DNA of 17,624 nucleotides, taken from the NCBI GenBank assembly GCA_003525045.1, contig DQGF01000084.1, forward strand, positions 1 through 17,624. The letters run 5' to 3'. Below are positions 7,125 through 14,124 of the stretch, piece after piece. The DNA is from Pseudomonas sp. Its GTDB lineage: Bacteria; Pseudomonadota; Gammaproteobacteria; Pseudomonadales; Pseudomonadaceae. The notes under the pieces are model-generated. The model made no database searches. It was not told where the DNA came from and worked only from the letters and a program-made list of their open reading frames with translations. Made by a program: the position numbers and the translations under genes. How positions within the stretch are numbered: the first letter of the stretch is position 1; each line of letters starts with the position of its first letter.

Positions 7125-9446
7125 ATGGCTAAACCACCGAAAAAAACGCCTGCTTCCGACCCGGAAGGCAGCACTTCGACAACGACACGGGCCCCTTCTG
7201 AAAATACTCAGCTCCCCGGTAACCGGGTCACTATCGAGCCCGCTGATTTTCATTGGCCAGGAACAGATACAACACCCGGCACACGTCCCACGGATACTTC
7301 GCCAGACACCAATCCCTCTTCAGAATCTGCGATCATTACCACGGATATTCCAACTGTTGGACGCTCTTCGCCTGAGTTTCCTGACGATATGTCAATTTAC
7401 CAGCCGCATTCCGCCAACACGCTGATACCTCTTGCAGATTCCGGGCTCTCACGCACTAGTGAAGGCTCGCTGTATGCCCGGATTGAACATATCGGTGATG
7501 TGCTCATACGGATAAATGCCAAGGGTCAATACGAAATTTCGACAGCATCGCAACACGTTATGGTGTTGACGAAAATCGAAGGAAGACCGCTGTGGCAGAA
7601 AAAAAACCAAAGCCCTCATCCGAAGGAAACAGACAGGAACGAGCCTGTTCCAGCCTTCAGACAAATAGTAAGCCTCGATGAGCTGATCATTCCGAGTAAA
7701 TCCGCCAGAATCCTGCAACCCCCTGATAAGGATGGGCTTCGCCTGCATTCTTCCGGGAGACTATATGTCGATCTCTCTAACAACACTACCGTCATGGTCG
7801 TCCGAATAGAGGGAGGGAGATACCAGGCGAAGGACAGCAAAAGTCTGGACACGTATGGCCCGGTGCTTGAACGTATCGAAGGAACGTCGCGGTGGCAGCC
7901 TGAAGAGTCCGGTCCTGGGCCGAGCAAACACCCACGTCTTGAGCCGCCCGTCGAAACGGCGCACACATCTACCCATCCCGGCCCCTCAGACCCGGCCACG
8001 GTTTGGAATGGAAGGTGGCAGCCAGATGAGGGCGGCGCGATTCAGCCTTTCGCCTTACGCCATTCCAGGCATGCAAAAAAATTCAGATTAAATAATAGCT
8101 CATGGACTTCGCAGAATCCTTTTTACCCATTCACGGGTGAGACAGGCCAGAGGGCCCACTACAAAGAACTCCTTGATAACGCCCCACCCTCACTGAAGAA
8201 TCCAACCAGCGCTGCCAATATCAAACAAAAAATAGAGACATTCACTCAGTGGGGAATGAAAATCGACATTCATTCTTTAGCATTTTTTAAGTTACCGGGT
8301 CAGGTGGTAACGGAAGTGAACGACATCAATGGCGGACTGATCGCAGACCTTGTCAATCGAAAATCAAATGGCCAGGCAGCCATTCAACGGATAATAGAAC
8401 CGATGGCTGGATCAGGCTTTTATACCAACTATGCCAGGGCCGTCGGATTCAAAGGAGACATTATAACAAATGATCTTAATCCGCTGATTTCATGGACTCA
8501 AAAGGAAATCACCCAACAGCCTGACCGGGTAAAACACTATATCGATTTCATTAAAGGTGATCTGGTTACGCTGGGCAAGCAATACGGTTTTGAATTTGAT
8601 CCTGTTAACCTTTCTATAAAACTTAAAAGCAAGCAACACAGCCAGGCACTCATTAACACCGAATCCGTGAAGAATTTTCGCGACGCAGTGAAGAGTTATT
8701 TTAATGAGGTCGTGGATGTTGTTGTTGAATTGAGAAACGGAGAAGTGGTTGTCAGCGAACCTCCAACGGGAAGAACATCTGTTAGCGCTCAATTACAAGG
8801 CGATGAGATCGTTATCAGCGACCCACCCTCCACTGCTGACGAAAAAGCGTTTCTCGCCGCAGTATTTTATATTGTCCAGAACAACAATCAACGTAACACC
8901 GGCATTGTCGAAATAAAAAAGATATCCAATGGAAATTACAGCCTTCATTTTCCTGTTTCCATGATGTTTACCGACGGTCCGTCAGTAAAATTATTGTCAA
9001 GCGGATTGGCAAACACCAATCACATCAATTACATCAGTCACCTTCATGCCAGCGCAGAGCGCCCCACGCATTTCGCGAATGAAGATGGGTGGATGTTATT
9101 AGACAGCATTCGTGACACCCCTTATGAAACAAAAAACCAGAGAGACCTGATCGTATTAAGCGGCCATTTTAGTGACACTTACTCAACCGAAGCTGCCTTC
9201 ATGAAAAGAATTGAAGACCATGTCATCCCACTGAGTAAAAATGGCGCCAAGGTTATTATTACAAACGCTTACTCACCCTATAAAGAGACGGCTTTCAAGA
9301 CCCTCGGATTCCACACTTTCAAACAATCCAGGGAAGGCAAAGGCACCGCCATTGCCAAAGCAAATTTTTTATTAGCGATAAACAGGCCCGCTCTGCAGGC
9401 GGCTCAGAGTCAGGGGGATTCTGGAGCCTCAATAAGCCTGGAGTAG
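7125..9446 (+). CDS. Toxin-like protein A with C-terminal D12/Dam-like methyltransferase region
   Basis: This 773-residue protein has no signal peptide or membrane helix. Residues 1-90 are a Ser/Thr/Pro-rich leader starting MAKPPKK. Residues 98-158 and 194-260 are two related units, each with a Leu-Tyr core and a closing Trp (IEGRPLW, IEGTSRW). Then comes a GPSKHPRLE linker (265-273). Residues ~386-755 resemble D12-class adenine N6 methyltransferases such as Dam. IIEPMAGSG (423-431) stands for motif I, NDLN (449-452) for the NDIN step, DTPY (664-667) for the DPPY catalytic motif, and KVIITN (709-714) for the following strand. The spacing from DTPY to ITN is like Dam's. Activity is uncertain because the Pro is replaced. 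GGAG at 7111 supports the ATG. Base composition is AT-richer than its neighbours, which suggests acquisition. The next gene is its N-terminal paralogue. A secreted effector role is inference. Confidence 0.7.
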   Translation: MAKPPKKTPASDPEGSTSTTTRAPSENTQLPGNRVTIEPADFHWPGTDTTPGTRPTDTSPDTNPSSESAIITTDIPTVGRSSPEFPDDMSIYQPHSANTLIPLADSGLSRTSEGSLYARIEHIGDVLIRINAKGQYEISTASQHVMVLTKIEGRPLWQKKNQSPHPKETDRNEPVPAFRQIVSLDELIIPSKSARILQPPDKDGLRLHSSGRLYVDLSNNTTVMVVRIEGGRYQAKDSKSLDTYGPVLERIEGTSRWQPEESGPGPSKHPRLEPPVETAHTSTHPGPSDPATVWNGRWQPDEGGAIQPFALRHSRHAKKFRLNNSSWTSQNPFYPFTGETGQRAHYKELLDNAPPSLKNPTSAANIKQKIETFTQWGMKIDIHSLAFFKLPGQVVTEVNDINGGLIADLVNRKSNGQAAIQRIIEPMAGSGFYTNYARAVGFKGDIITNDLNPLISWTQKEITQQPDRVKHYIDFIKGDLVTLGKQYGFEFDPVNLSIKLKSKQHSQALINTESVKNFRDAVKSYFNEVVDVVVELRNGEVVVSEPPTGRTSVSAQLQGDEIVISDPPSTADEKAFLAAVFYIVQNNNQRNTGIVEIKKISNGNYSLHFPVSMMFTDGPSVKLLSSGLANTNHINYISHLHASAERPTHFANEDGWMLLDSIRDTPYETKNQRDLIVLSGHFSDTYSTEAAFMKRIEDHVIPLSKNGAKVIITNAYSPYKETAFKTLGFHTFKQSREGKGTAIAKANFLLAINRPALQAAQSQGDSGASISLE
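7416..7904 (+). repeat. Two tandem ~65-residue protein units in toxin-like protein A
   Basis: Unit 1 (residues 98-158) and unit 2 (194-260) share the order: Leu-rich opening, DSGL/KDGLR, a G(S/R)LY(A/V) turn, a V-rich strand, GQYE/GRYQA, VLTKIEG/VLERIEG and a Trp. The DNA is diverged, so the repeat is visible only in protein. The same two-unit layout occurs in protein B. Confidence 0.7.
8280..9389 (+). other. D12/Dam-like methyltransferase region of protein A (residues ~386-755)
   Basis: In order: FFKLPG (387-392), a weak counterpart of the FxKWxGxK motif X; EPMAGSGFYTNY (425-436), the SAM-binding motif I; DIITNDLNPLISW (445-457); a ~200-residue middle part; DTPY (664-667); and NGAKVIITNAYSPY ending near 721, then a basic GFHTFKQSREGKG stretch. 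The order and the motif I, NDLN and C-terminal strands fit the D12 family. The middle part is longer than in Dam and contains SEPPT (544-548) and SDPPS (565-569), seen in two copies of a short VVVS/VIVIS-like strand. Confidence 0.6.
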
Positions 9447-9674
9447 AGTCTGGTTTTTTTGGAGTACGCTGCGCGCTCTTGATCCACCAGGTTCACTTTT
9501 CTGTCAGCGTCACGCGATACATACATACCGCACGCAACGGAACTTATTTAACCAACATTCGCTTTCAGAAACCAAGCATCGTGCAATCGCACAACTTGCA
9601 ACGCTGACCACGTCACTCTTTCGCCTACCTATCGAGGCCAAAGAGTTCAATCAGTACTTTTCAGAGTGTAATCC
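9447..9674. other. Gap between the two toxin-like genes
   Basis: These 228 bases hold a T run (TTTTTTT, near 9453-9459) soon after the stop of gene A but no clear stem before it. The rest has no repeat, REP or coding frame I can support. The promoter of gene B may lie here. The ribosome site of gene B is weak (CAGAGTG near 9662-9668). Confidence 0.5.
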
Positions 9675-11615
9675 ATGGCTAAGCCACCCAAGAAAGTTCC
9701 TGGTTCCGGTTCATCCGATCTGCCCTCGACACCTACCAGATCGGTGTCTGCGGATAACTCGACCCTCGTAGACCTCGTCAACACCGGTATCCCCGGCTCG
9801 TCGTCGCAAGGCACCGATACAGCAACAGGCGCACACTTATCGGATGCTTCGCCGGGCACAGGCACTCATCAGCAATCCGTCGTGGTAAGTGATTTGCCCG
9901 GCACAGCTTCCAGTTTGGTTGAAACCTATCTCAGATCGATTACCTGGCCCGCGGATCAAACTCATCTCTTGCGTCCGATCGGAAACGACACCGGGCTTTT
10001 CGAGAGCCCGGATGGCAAGACCTACGCCAACCTTGGGGAAGAAGGCCATTTACTGGTCGAGCGTACTATCAATGATCAATACCAGGTTCCCTTCCCCATT
10101 GCTCCAGGCGTGTCCGGCCCGGTTCTGACAAAAGTCGACAGTCAGACACGTTGGCGTGCCGAACGACCCGACTGGCTGTCAGCAGGTTCAGGTGCAGATA
10201 CGCAAGCTCAAACTGGTGCTGCACCCGTGACGCCATCAGCGCCCACATTTGTTCCTGCGCATCTTGCAGGCTTGCTCACAAAAGCGGAAAGCTCCGTGGA
10301 CGGGATCCGTTACGACAAGCACAAAAGGACGTATGTCGATATGCAAGAAGGCACCGTCCTGGTCCGCAAGAACGAGGACGGCCACTATCAGGCGAGCTCC
10401 GCCAGTGAGTTGGTCCCGTCCGGTGCACTGCTCGAACGGATCCCTGGAACGAACCTCTGGCGGCCAAAAGCACACACCGTTACGAACACCCCCATAAGTC
10501 CACAACCGCATACCCGACAACCGTCTGCCGAACCGGATGAACCCACTTCCGGCCCGAGCAAACGTCAGCGCCTGGATGAAGAAGGTAGCCACGCCGCCGA
10601 TACAGACATCATTGCCGAACATCTTCTCTCGACTGAATCGACCGCATTGGATCTTTCCTACGGGCAGTGGCGAAACTGGGGGAAAAACACACCGCCCCAA
10701 TCAGGCCAATCCATAGAAATAGACGGGCTTCACTATCCGATTGTGCCTCAAGACCTGTATCCCGCTACTCGCCTTGTCTATTTGCAACACCCGGGATTTT
10801 CACCTGGGCGATATGACGCTTTCGAACAGATGCTGTTGGATAATCCATCGCTGCAACCAAAATGGGCGGTTAAAAAGGATGACCAATGGAAGGTGGTGCA
10901 AAGGCGCCCTCCGTTTGTCATGTCCCTGTCTCAATATGTCGCCAGTTCCTTCAAGTATTTGTCGAATCATTCAGCGAGTGCGGTCGCAAGAGCAGTGTTC
11001 AATCAAACCAGTCATTTCGCAGCCATCAACGCCCATGGGCTCGCGCTGATGAGTCGGACGTTTCACCACTGGCTGGATAGAACCAGTACCGCCGCGCCCC
11101 GTCGAGAGCTGGCCGACCCGTTGATGATGCTACCTGCGCTGCCCACAACCCTGAGCGGTACCGAGACCATAATTTCACTGCCCACGCCGTCTGCGCGGGC
11201 ATTGCAACGTCTCGACTTTGATCCAGGACGTATCCCTCAAGAATGGAATGAGTATGTAGCGAACGCTCCAGGCGCCAGTCTTCGAAGACTGTTCAGCACT
11301 GTTTTAGAACACAATGGCTACGTCGTAAATCGTACGAGCCGCATTCTCAGCGAGGATGCGTTGCTGTTTCACCGGGAAGGACTTGACGCTGTATTCGTGT
11401 TGAGATTCCCCGTCACCACGCTACTTGGCAACATGAAACGTCATGCTGCGCCGGGCTCCGAACTGAACGATCCGGCGTACCGGGCCAGAATTGGCGAAGC
11501 GCAATGGCAAGAACTGAGCAATCGTCTCGACCTGGACAAAGTCATCTATTTACTGGGCAGTACTCAACCCATCAGCTCAGATCAGACCACCCTCGTCATC
11601 GTTAGAGAAGGTTGA
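9675..11615 (+). CDS. Toxin-like protein B, paralogue of A with a different C-terminus
   Basis: This 646-residue protein has no recognised enzyme domain. It begins MAKPPKK like protein A and has a Ser/Thr/Gly-rich leader (1-90). Two related units follow: 96-163, closing with RWRAE, and 198-265, closing with LWRPK. A basic linker GPSKRQRLDEE is at 293-303. From ~325 on it differs from A. One segment has paired aromatic residues (GLHYPIVPQDLYP, VYLQHPGFSPGRYDAFEQML). A long, probably helical part follows, with ARAVFNQTSHFAAINAHGL. The end is an alpha/beta-looking region with DALLFHREGLDAVFVLRFP and a last strand TTLVIVREG. No signal peptide, membrane helix or active-site motif is apparent. The shared front and different back suggest a polymorphic effector family. 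GC content is closer to the host than in gene A. No immunity-like small gene follows. Confidence 0.65.
   Translation: MAKPPKKVPGSGSSDLPSTPTRSVSADNSTLVDLVNTGIPGSSSQGTDTATGAHLSDASPGTGTHQQSVVVSDLPGTASSLVETYLRSITWPADQTHLLRPIGNDTGLFESPDGKTYANLGEEGHLLVERTINDQYQVPFPIAPGVSGPVLTKVDSQTRWRAERPDWLSAGSGADTQAQTGAAPVTPSAPTFVPAHLAGLLTKAESSVDGIRYDKHKRTYVDMQEGTVLVRKNEDGHYQASSASELVPSGALLERIPGTNLWRPKAHTVTNTPISPQPHTRQPSAEPDEPTSGPSKRQRLDEEGSHAADTDIIAEHLLSTESTALDLSYGQWRNWGKNTPPQSGQSIEIDGLHYPIVPQDLYPATRLVYLQHPGFSPGRYDAFEQMLLDNPSLQPKWAVKKDDQWKVVQRRPPFVMSLSQYVASSFKYLSNHSASAVARAVFNQTSHFAAINAHGLALMSRTFHHWLDRTSTAAPRRELADPLMMLPALPTTLSGTETIISLPTPSARALQRLDFDPGRIPQEWNEYVANAPGASLRRLFSTVLEHNGYVVNRTSRILSEDALLFHREGLDAVFVLRFPVTTLLGNMKRHAAPGSELNDPAYRARIGEAQWQELSNRLDLDKVIYLLGSTQPISSDQTTLVIVREG
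9960..10469 (+). repeat. Two tandem ~65-residue protein units in toxin-like protein B
   Basis: Unit 1 (residues 96-163) carries TGLFESPDGKTYANL, GHLLVERT, DQYQV and VLTKVDSQTRW. Unit 2 (198-265) carries DGIRYDKHKRTYVDM, GTVLVRK, GHYQASS and LLERIPGTNLW. They match each other and the two units of protein A, with unit 2 of each protein closest to the other. They read as short beta-strand modules. Confidence 0.7.
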
Positions 11616-11674
11616 TTTCTCGCCCCTTCACAACCGAGCCTTTTTGTTACCAGAGAAGGCTGAGAGGACTGCTG

Positions 11675-11704
11675 GACGTTCTCGCGGATCCGCGCGGGAA
11701 CGTC
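11675..11704. other. Stem-loop downstream of toxin-like gene B
   Basis: GACGTTC (11675-11681) pairs with GAACGTC (11698-11704), and an inner CGCG/CGCG can extend the stem. There is no T run, so it is not a typical intrinsic terminator. It could be a transcript end for gene B, which converges on uraH. Confidence 0.4.
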
Positions 11705-11729
11705 GCGAGATGCGCCATGCCTGGCAAAT

Positions 11730-11756
11730 AAAAAAAAGCCCGCAGTGTGAGCGGGC
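11730..11756 (-). terminator. Intrinsic terminator of uraH
   Basis: Read on the minus strand: GCCCGC (11756-11751), loop TCACACT, GCGGGC (11743-11738), then at least seven T. This is a strong intrinsic terminator about 60 bases beyond the uraH stop. It also marks the boundary between the toxin-like genes and the urate genes. Confidence 0.88.
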
Positions 11757-11815
11757 AAAAGACCAAAGAAGCTATATGCGCAGTCGCTTCCAGGTTGAGG
11801 CAGCTGCCTGGGGGA

Positions 11816-12169
11816 TCAGCTGCCGCGGTACGTGGAATAGCTGTACGGCGAAATCAGCAACGGCACATGGTAGTGATCCTGTTCAGCAGAGATGCCGAAC
11901 CGCAGCACCACCACATCCAGGAACGCCGGCTCCGGTAGCTGAACGCCACGGGCGCGATAGTAATCGCCCGCATGAAACTGAACCTGGTAGACCCCGGACC
12001 GGTAGTCATCGCCTTGCAGCAGCGGTGCATCGACACGACCGTCGCTGTTGGTGACCGCACTGGCGACCAATTCCAGCTGCGAGCCTTCAACGCGGTACAG
12101 CTCGACCTTGATCGAGCTGCCCGGGCAACCGTGTGCAGCGTCTAAAACGTGTGTAGTCAAACGTCCCAT
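11816..12169 (-). CDS. uraH: 5-hydroxyisourate hydrolase (transthyretin-like)
   Basis: This 117-residue cytoplasmic protein of the transthyretin-like family hydrolyses 5-hydroxyisourate to OHCU, the second step of urate breakdown. It shows the family's N-terminal LTTHVLD with H7, GRVDAPLL with R45, HYHVPLLISPYS with H99/H101, and the diagnostic C-terminal YRGS. These are the known catalytic His, Arg, His and Ser positions. Length is full for a bacterial HIUase without a signal peptide. It is the only minus-strand gene in the window, divergent from puuE across a 421-base control region, and ends at its own terminator. The ribosome site is weak. A TTGTACACAA site lies upstream (12301-12310). 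Confidence 0.95.
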   Translation of the reverse strand: MGRLTTHVLDAAHGCPGSSIKVELYRVEGSQLELVASAVTNSDGRVDAPLLQGDDYRSGVYQVQFHAGDYYRARGVQLPEPAFLDVVVLRFGISAEQDHYHVPLLISPYSYSTYRGS

Positions 12170-12299
12170 TGATTCTGCGTGCCTGGCTGCATGGAGCAGT
12201 CAGGCCTCGCGCCTCCCGAAGTCAGTTGAAAAGGAGCCCGCACCGGTTCGGAGCACGAAAAGCTACGGCGAGCGACTAATTAAGACACTTTTCAAAAAA

Positions 12300-12311
12300 A
12301 TTGTACACAAT
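12300..12311. promoter_or_regulatory. Near-palindromic operator candidate ATTGTACACAAT
   Basis: The arms ATTGT and ACAAT are perfectly inverted around a central AC. It differs from the TTGTATACAA core by one base. It sits about 130 bases before the uraH start on the minus strand, in an AT-rich stretch likely to hold that promoter. Confidence 0.5.
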
Positions 12312-12476
12312 AAAAATGACATTTTTAGCCGTACGTTCGCCATTCCGGGGTTCCCGACGAATTCGCCGCCGAACCATAGGATCAAAGGACCTTTCATCCA
12401 TTAGCTGACCAATCAGGCAGGTTTCTTGCACTATCAAGCTAGGATGACCGTCAGCGAAAAATGCAAAAAATCAGGC

Positions 12477-12506
12477 TTACAAAGTGGATATAAAGTTGTA
12501 TACAAT
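12477..12506 (+). promoter_or_regulatory. Predicted puuE promoter
   Basis: TTACAA (12477-12482) and TACAAT (12501-12506) are separated by 18 bases. The -10 lies inside the TTGTATACAA palindrome, so a bound repressor would block RNA polymerase. The -35 match is poor, which suits a regulated promoter. Assignment is by eye. Confidence 0.45.
12496..12505. promoter_or_regulatory. Palindromic operator candidate TTGTATACAA
   Basis: This perfect 10-base palindrome overlaps the predicted -10 of puuE, and its core is identical to the one in the AzgA-type permease promoter. It is likely the main control site of the urate/allantoin operon. Confidence 0.6.
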
Positions 12507-12590
12507 CACTCCATCGCTGTGGCGCCAGCCTGTTATCCCATCGTCGGGCCGCCGCACTACTTGTTACCACGAATAAGAAGGAAGACTGCA

Positions 12591-13517
12591 GTGAGCGCTG
12601 ACTACCCACGCGACCTGATCGGTTATGGCAGTAACCCTCCTCACCCACACTGGCCGGGCGATGCCCGCATCGCCCTGTCCTTCGTGCTCAATTACGAGGA
12701 AGGTGGCGAGCGCAATATCCTGCATGGCGATAAAGAATCCGAAGCCTTCCTCTCGGAAATGGTCTCGGCGCAGCCGCTGCAGGGCGAGCGCAACATGAGC
12801 ATGGAATCGCTTTACGAGTATGGCAGCCGTGCCGGCGTGTGGCGGATTTTGAAGCTGTTCAAGGAATTCGACATTCCGCTGACCATCTTCGCCGTGGCCA
12901 TGGCCGCCCAGCGCTATCCGGACGTGATCCGTGCGATGGTCGATGCCGGCCACGAGATCTGCAGCCACGGTTATCGCTGGATCGACTACCAGTACATGGA
13001 CGAAGCGCAGGAACGCGAACACATGCTCGAAGCGATTCGCATCCTCACCGAGATCACCGGCGAACGCCCACTGGGCTGGTACACCGGCCGCACCGGCCCG
13101 AATACCCGCCGGCTGGTGATGGAAGAAGGTGGTTTCCTCTACGACTGCGACACCTACGACGACGACCTGCCCTACTGGGAACCGAACAACCCGACCGGCA
13201 AGCCGCACCTGGTGATCCCGTACACGCTGGACACCAACGACATGCGCTTCACCCAGGTCCAGGGTTTCAACAAGGGCGACGATTTTTTCGAATACCTTAA
13301 AGACGCATTCGATGTGCTGTATGCCGAAGGCGCCGAAGCACCGAAGATGTTGTCGATCGGCCTGCACTGCCGGCTGATCGGCCGTCCGGCACGTCTGGCC
13401 GCGCTCAAACGCTTTATCGAATACGCTAAAAGTCATGAACAGGTGTGGTTCAGCCGCCGCGTCGACATCGCTCGCCACTGGCACGAAACCCACCCGTACC
13501 AAGGGGCTGCCAAATGA
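12591..13517 (+). CDS. puuE: Allantoinase PuuE (NodB-fold type)
   Basis: This 308-residue enzyme hydrolyses allantoin to allantoate. PuuE is an allantoinase recruited from the polysaccharide deacetylases, first described in P. fluorescens, and is unrelated to the dihydroorotase-like AllB. The sequence opens MSADYPRDLIGYGSNPPHPH, then VLNYEEGGERN (N34, E36), the YEYGSRAGVWR region, SHGYRW (H126, W130), GWYTGRTGPNTRRL, YDCDTYDDDLPYW and LHCRLIGRPAR (H259). The usual HxxxH is HxxxW, in line with the enzyme being metal-independent. GTG 12591 follows AAGGAAG (12578-12584) and gives the family's usual N-terminus; an upstream TTG would add an unrelated leader across the promoter. The stop overlaps uraD as ATGA. 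Confidence 0.96.
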   Translation: MSADYPRDLIGYGSNPPHPHWPGDARIALSFVLNYEEGGERNILHGDKESEAFLSEMVSAQPLQGERNMSMESLYEYGSRAGVWRILKLFKEFDIPLTIFAVAMAAQRYPDVIRAMVDAGHEICSHGYRWIDYQYMDEAQEREHMLEAIRILTEITGERPLGWYTGRTGPNTRRLVMEEGGFLYDCDTYDDDLPYWEPNNPTGKPHLVIPYTLDTNDMRFTQVQGFNKGDDFFEYLKDAFDVLYAEGAEAPKMLSIGLHCRLIGRPARLAALKRFIEYAKSHEQVWFSRRVDIARHWHETHPYQGAAK

Positions 13518-14029
13518 GCACCTTTCAAACCCTGAAGCCCTCGACCCTGAGCCGCGATGCGTTTGTCGCCGCGTTCGCCGACATCTACGAACATTCGCCA
13601 TGGGTGGCCGAGAAGGCCTTCGACCTGGGCCAGGACGCCTCGATCGACGAAATCGAAACCCTGCACCAGCGCATGAGCGACATCCTGTTGAGCGCCGATC
13701 ACGCCAGTCAGCTGGCACTGATCAACGCTCACCCGGACTTGGCTGGCAAAGCCGCCGTCCAGGGCCAACTGACCGAAGCCAGCACGAATGAACAGGCTGG
13801 CGCCGGTATTCACCAATGCACGGCCGAAGAGTTCCAGCGCTTCACCGAGCTGAACGACGCCTACAAGGCCAAGTTCAAGTTTCCCTTCATCATGGCGGTA
13901 AAAGGCAGCAACCGGCATCAGATCCTCGCGGCGTTCGAAACGCGCATTCACAACTCGGTAGACGCCGAATTCAAATGTGCGCTGGCGGAGATCAACAAGA
14001 TTGCGTTGTTCCGATTACTGACCCTATAG
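13514..14029 (+). CDS. uraD: OHCU decarboxylase
   Basis: This 171-residue enzyme decarboxylates 2-oxo-4-hydroxy-4-carboxy-5-ureidoimidazoline to S-allantoin, the third step of urate breakdown. Family marks are HPDLAGK (73-79, with the catalytic H73), the TNEQ stretch with E93, the ECTAEEF-like CTAEEFQRFTELNDAY segment, and FPFIMAVKG (123-131), followed by the Arg-containing ETRIHNS helix. The length is normal. Its ATG overlaps the puuE stop by 4 bases, so the two are translationally coupled although they act at consecutive steps in the reverse order. Confidence 0.96.
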   Translation: MSTFQTLKPSTLSRDAFVAAFADIYEHSPWVAEKAFDLGQDASIDEIETLHQRMSDILLSADHASQLALINAHPDLAGKAAVQGQLTEASTNEQAGAGIHQCTAEEFQRFTELNDAYKAKFKFPFIMAVKGSNRHQILAAFETRIHNSVDAEFKCALAEINKIALFRLLTL

Positions 14030-14124
14030 CGAGCAGCCCTTGTGAAAAGCCCGGGCGTTAAAAACGCAAACACCCAGGGCACTGCGAGCATCCCAAGCCA
14101 ACTTATTAAAGGCAGACAAGAAGA

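Larger units (their letters stand above)
12170..12590. other. Divergent control region between uraH and puuE
   Basis: This 421-base gap has an AT-rich core (about 12278-12330) holding TTGTACACAA and, nearer puuE, the perfect palindrome TTGTATACAA (12496-12505). Each site lies on the side of one divergent gene. A frame open through the region in front of puuE lacks a credible start. No small gene or RNA structure is evident. Confidence 0.7.

Noticed and set aside
9447..9674. Intrinsic terminator after toxin-like gene A
   Set aside because: A T run follows the stop, but there is no stem directly before it.
11616..11729. Immunity gene after toxin-like gene B
   Set aside because: The gap is short and has no plus-strand start with a ribosome site. 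Frames there are antisense to uraH or cross its terminator.
12426..12590. Longer start for puuE from TTG 12426
   Set aside because: The extra residues would be read through the promoter and the TTGTATACAA site. GTG 12591 has AAGGAAG and the known PuuE N-terminus.
14030..14124. Terminator between uraD and alc
   Set aside because: A GCGTT-AAA-AACGC stem is present near 14053-14067, but it is short and has no T run. The genes are more likely co-transcribed.
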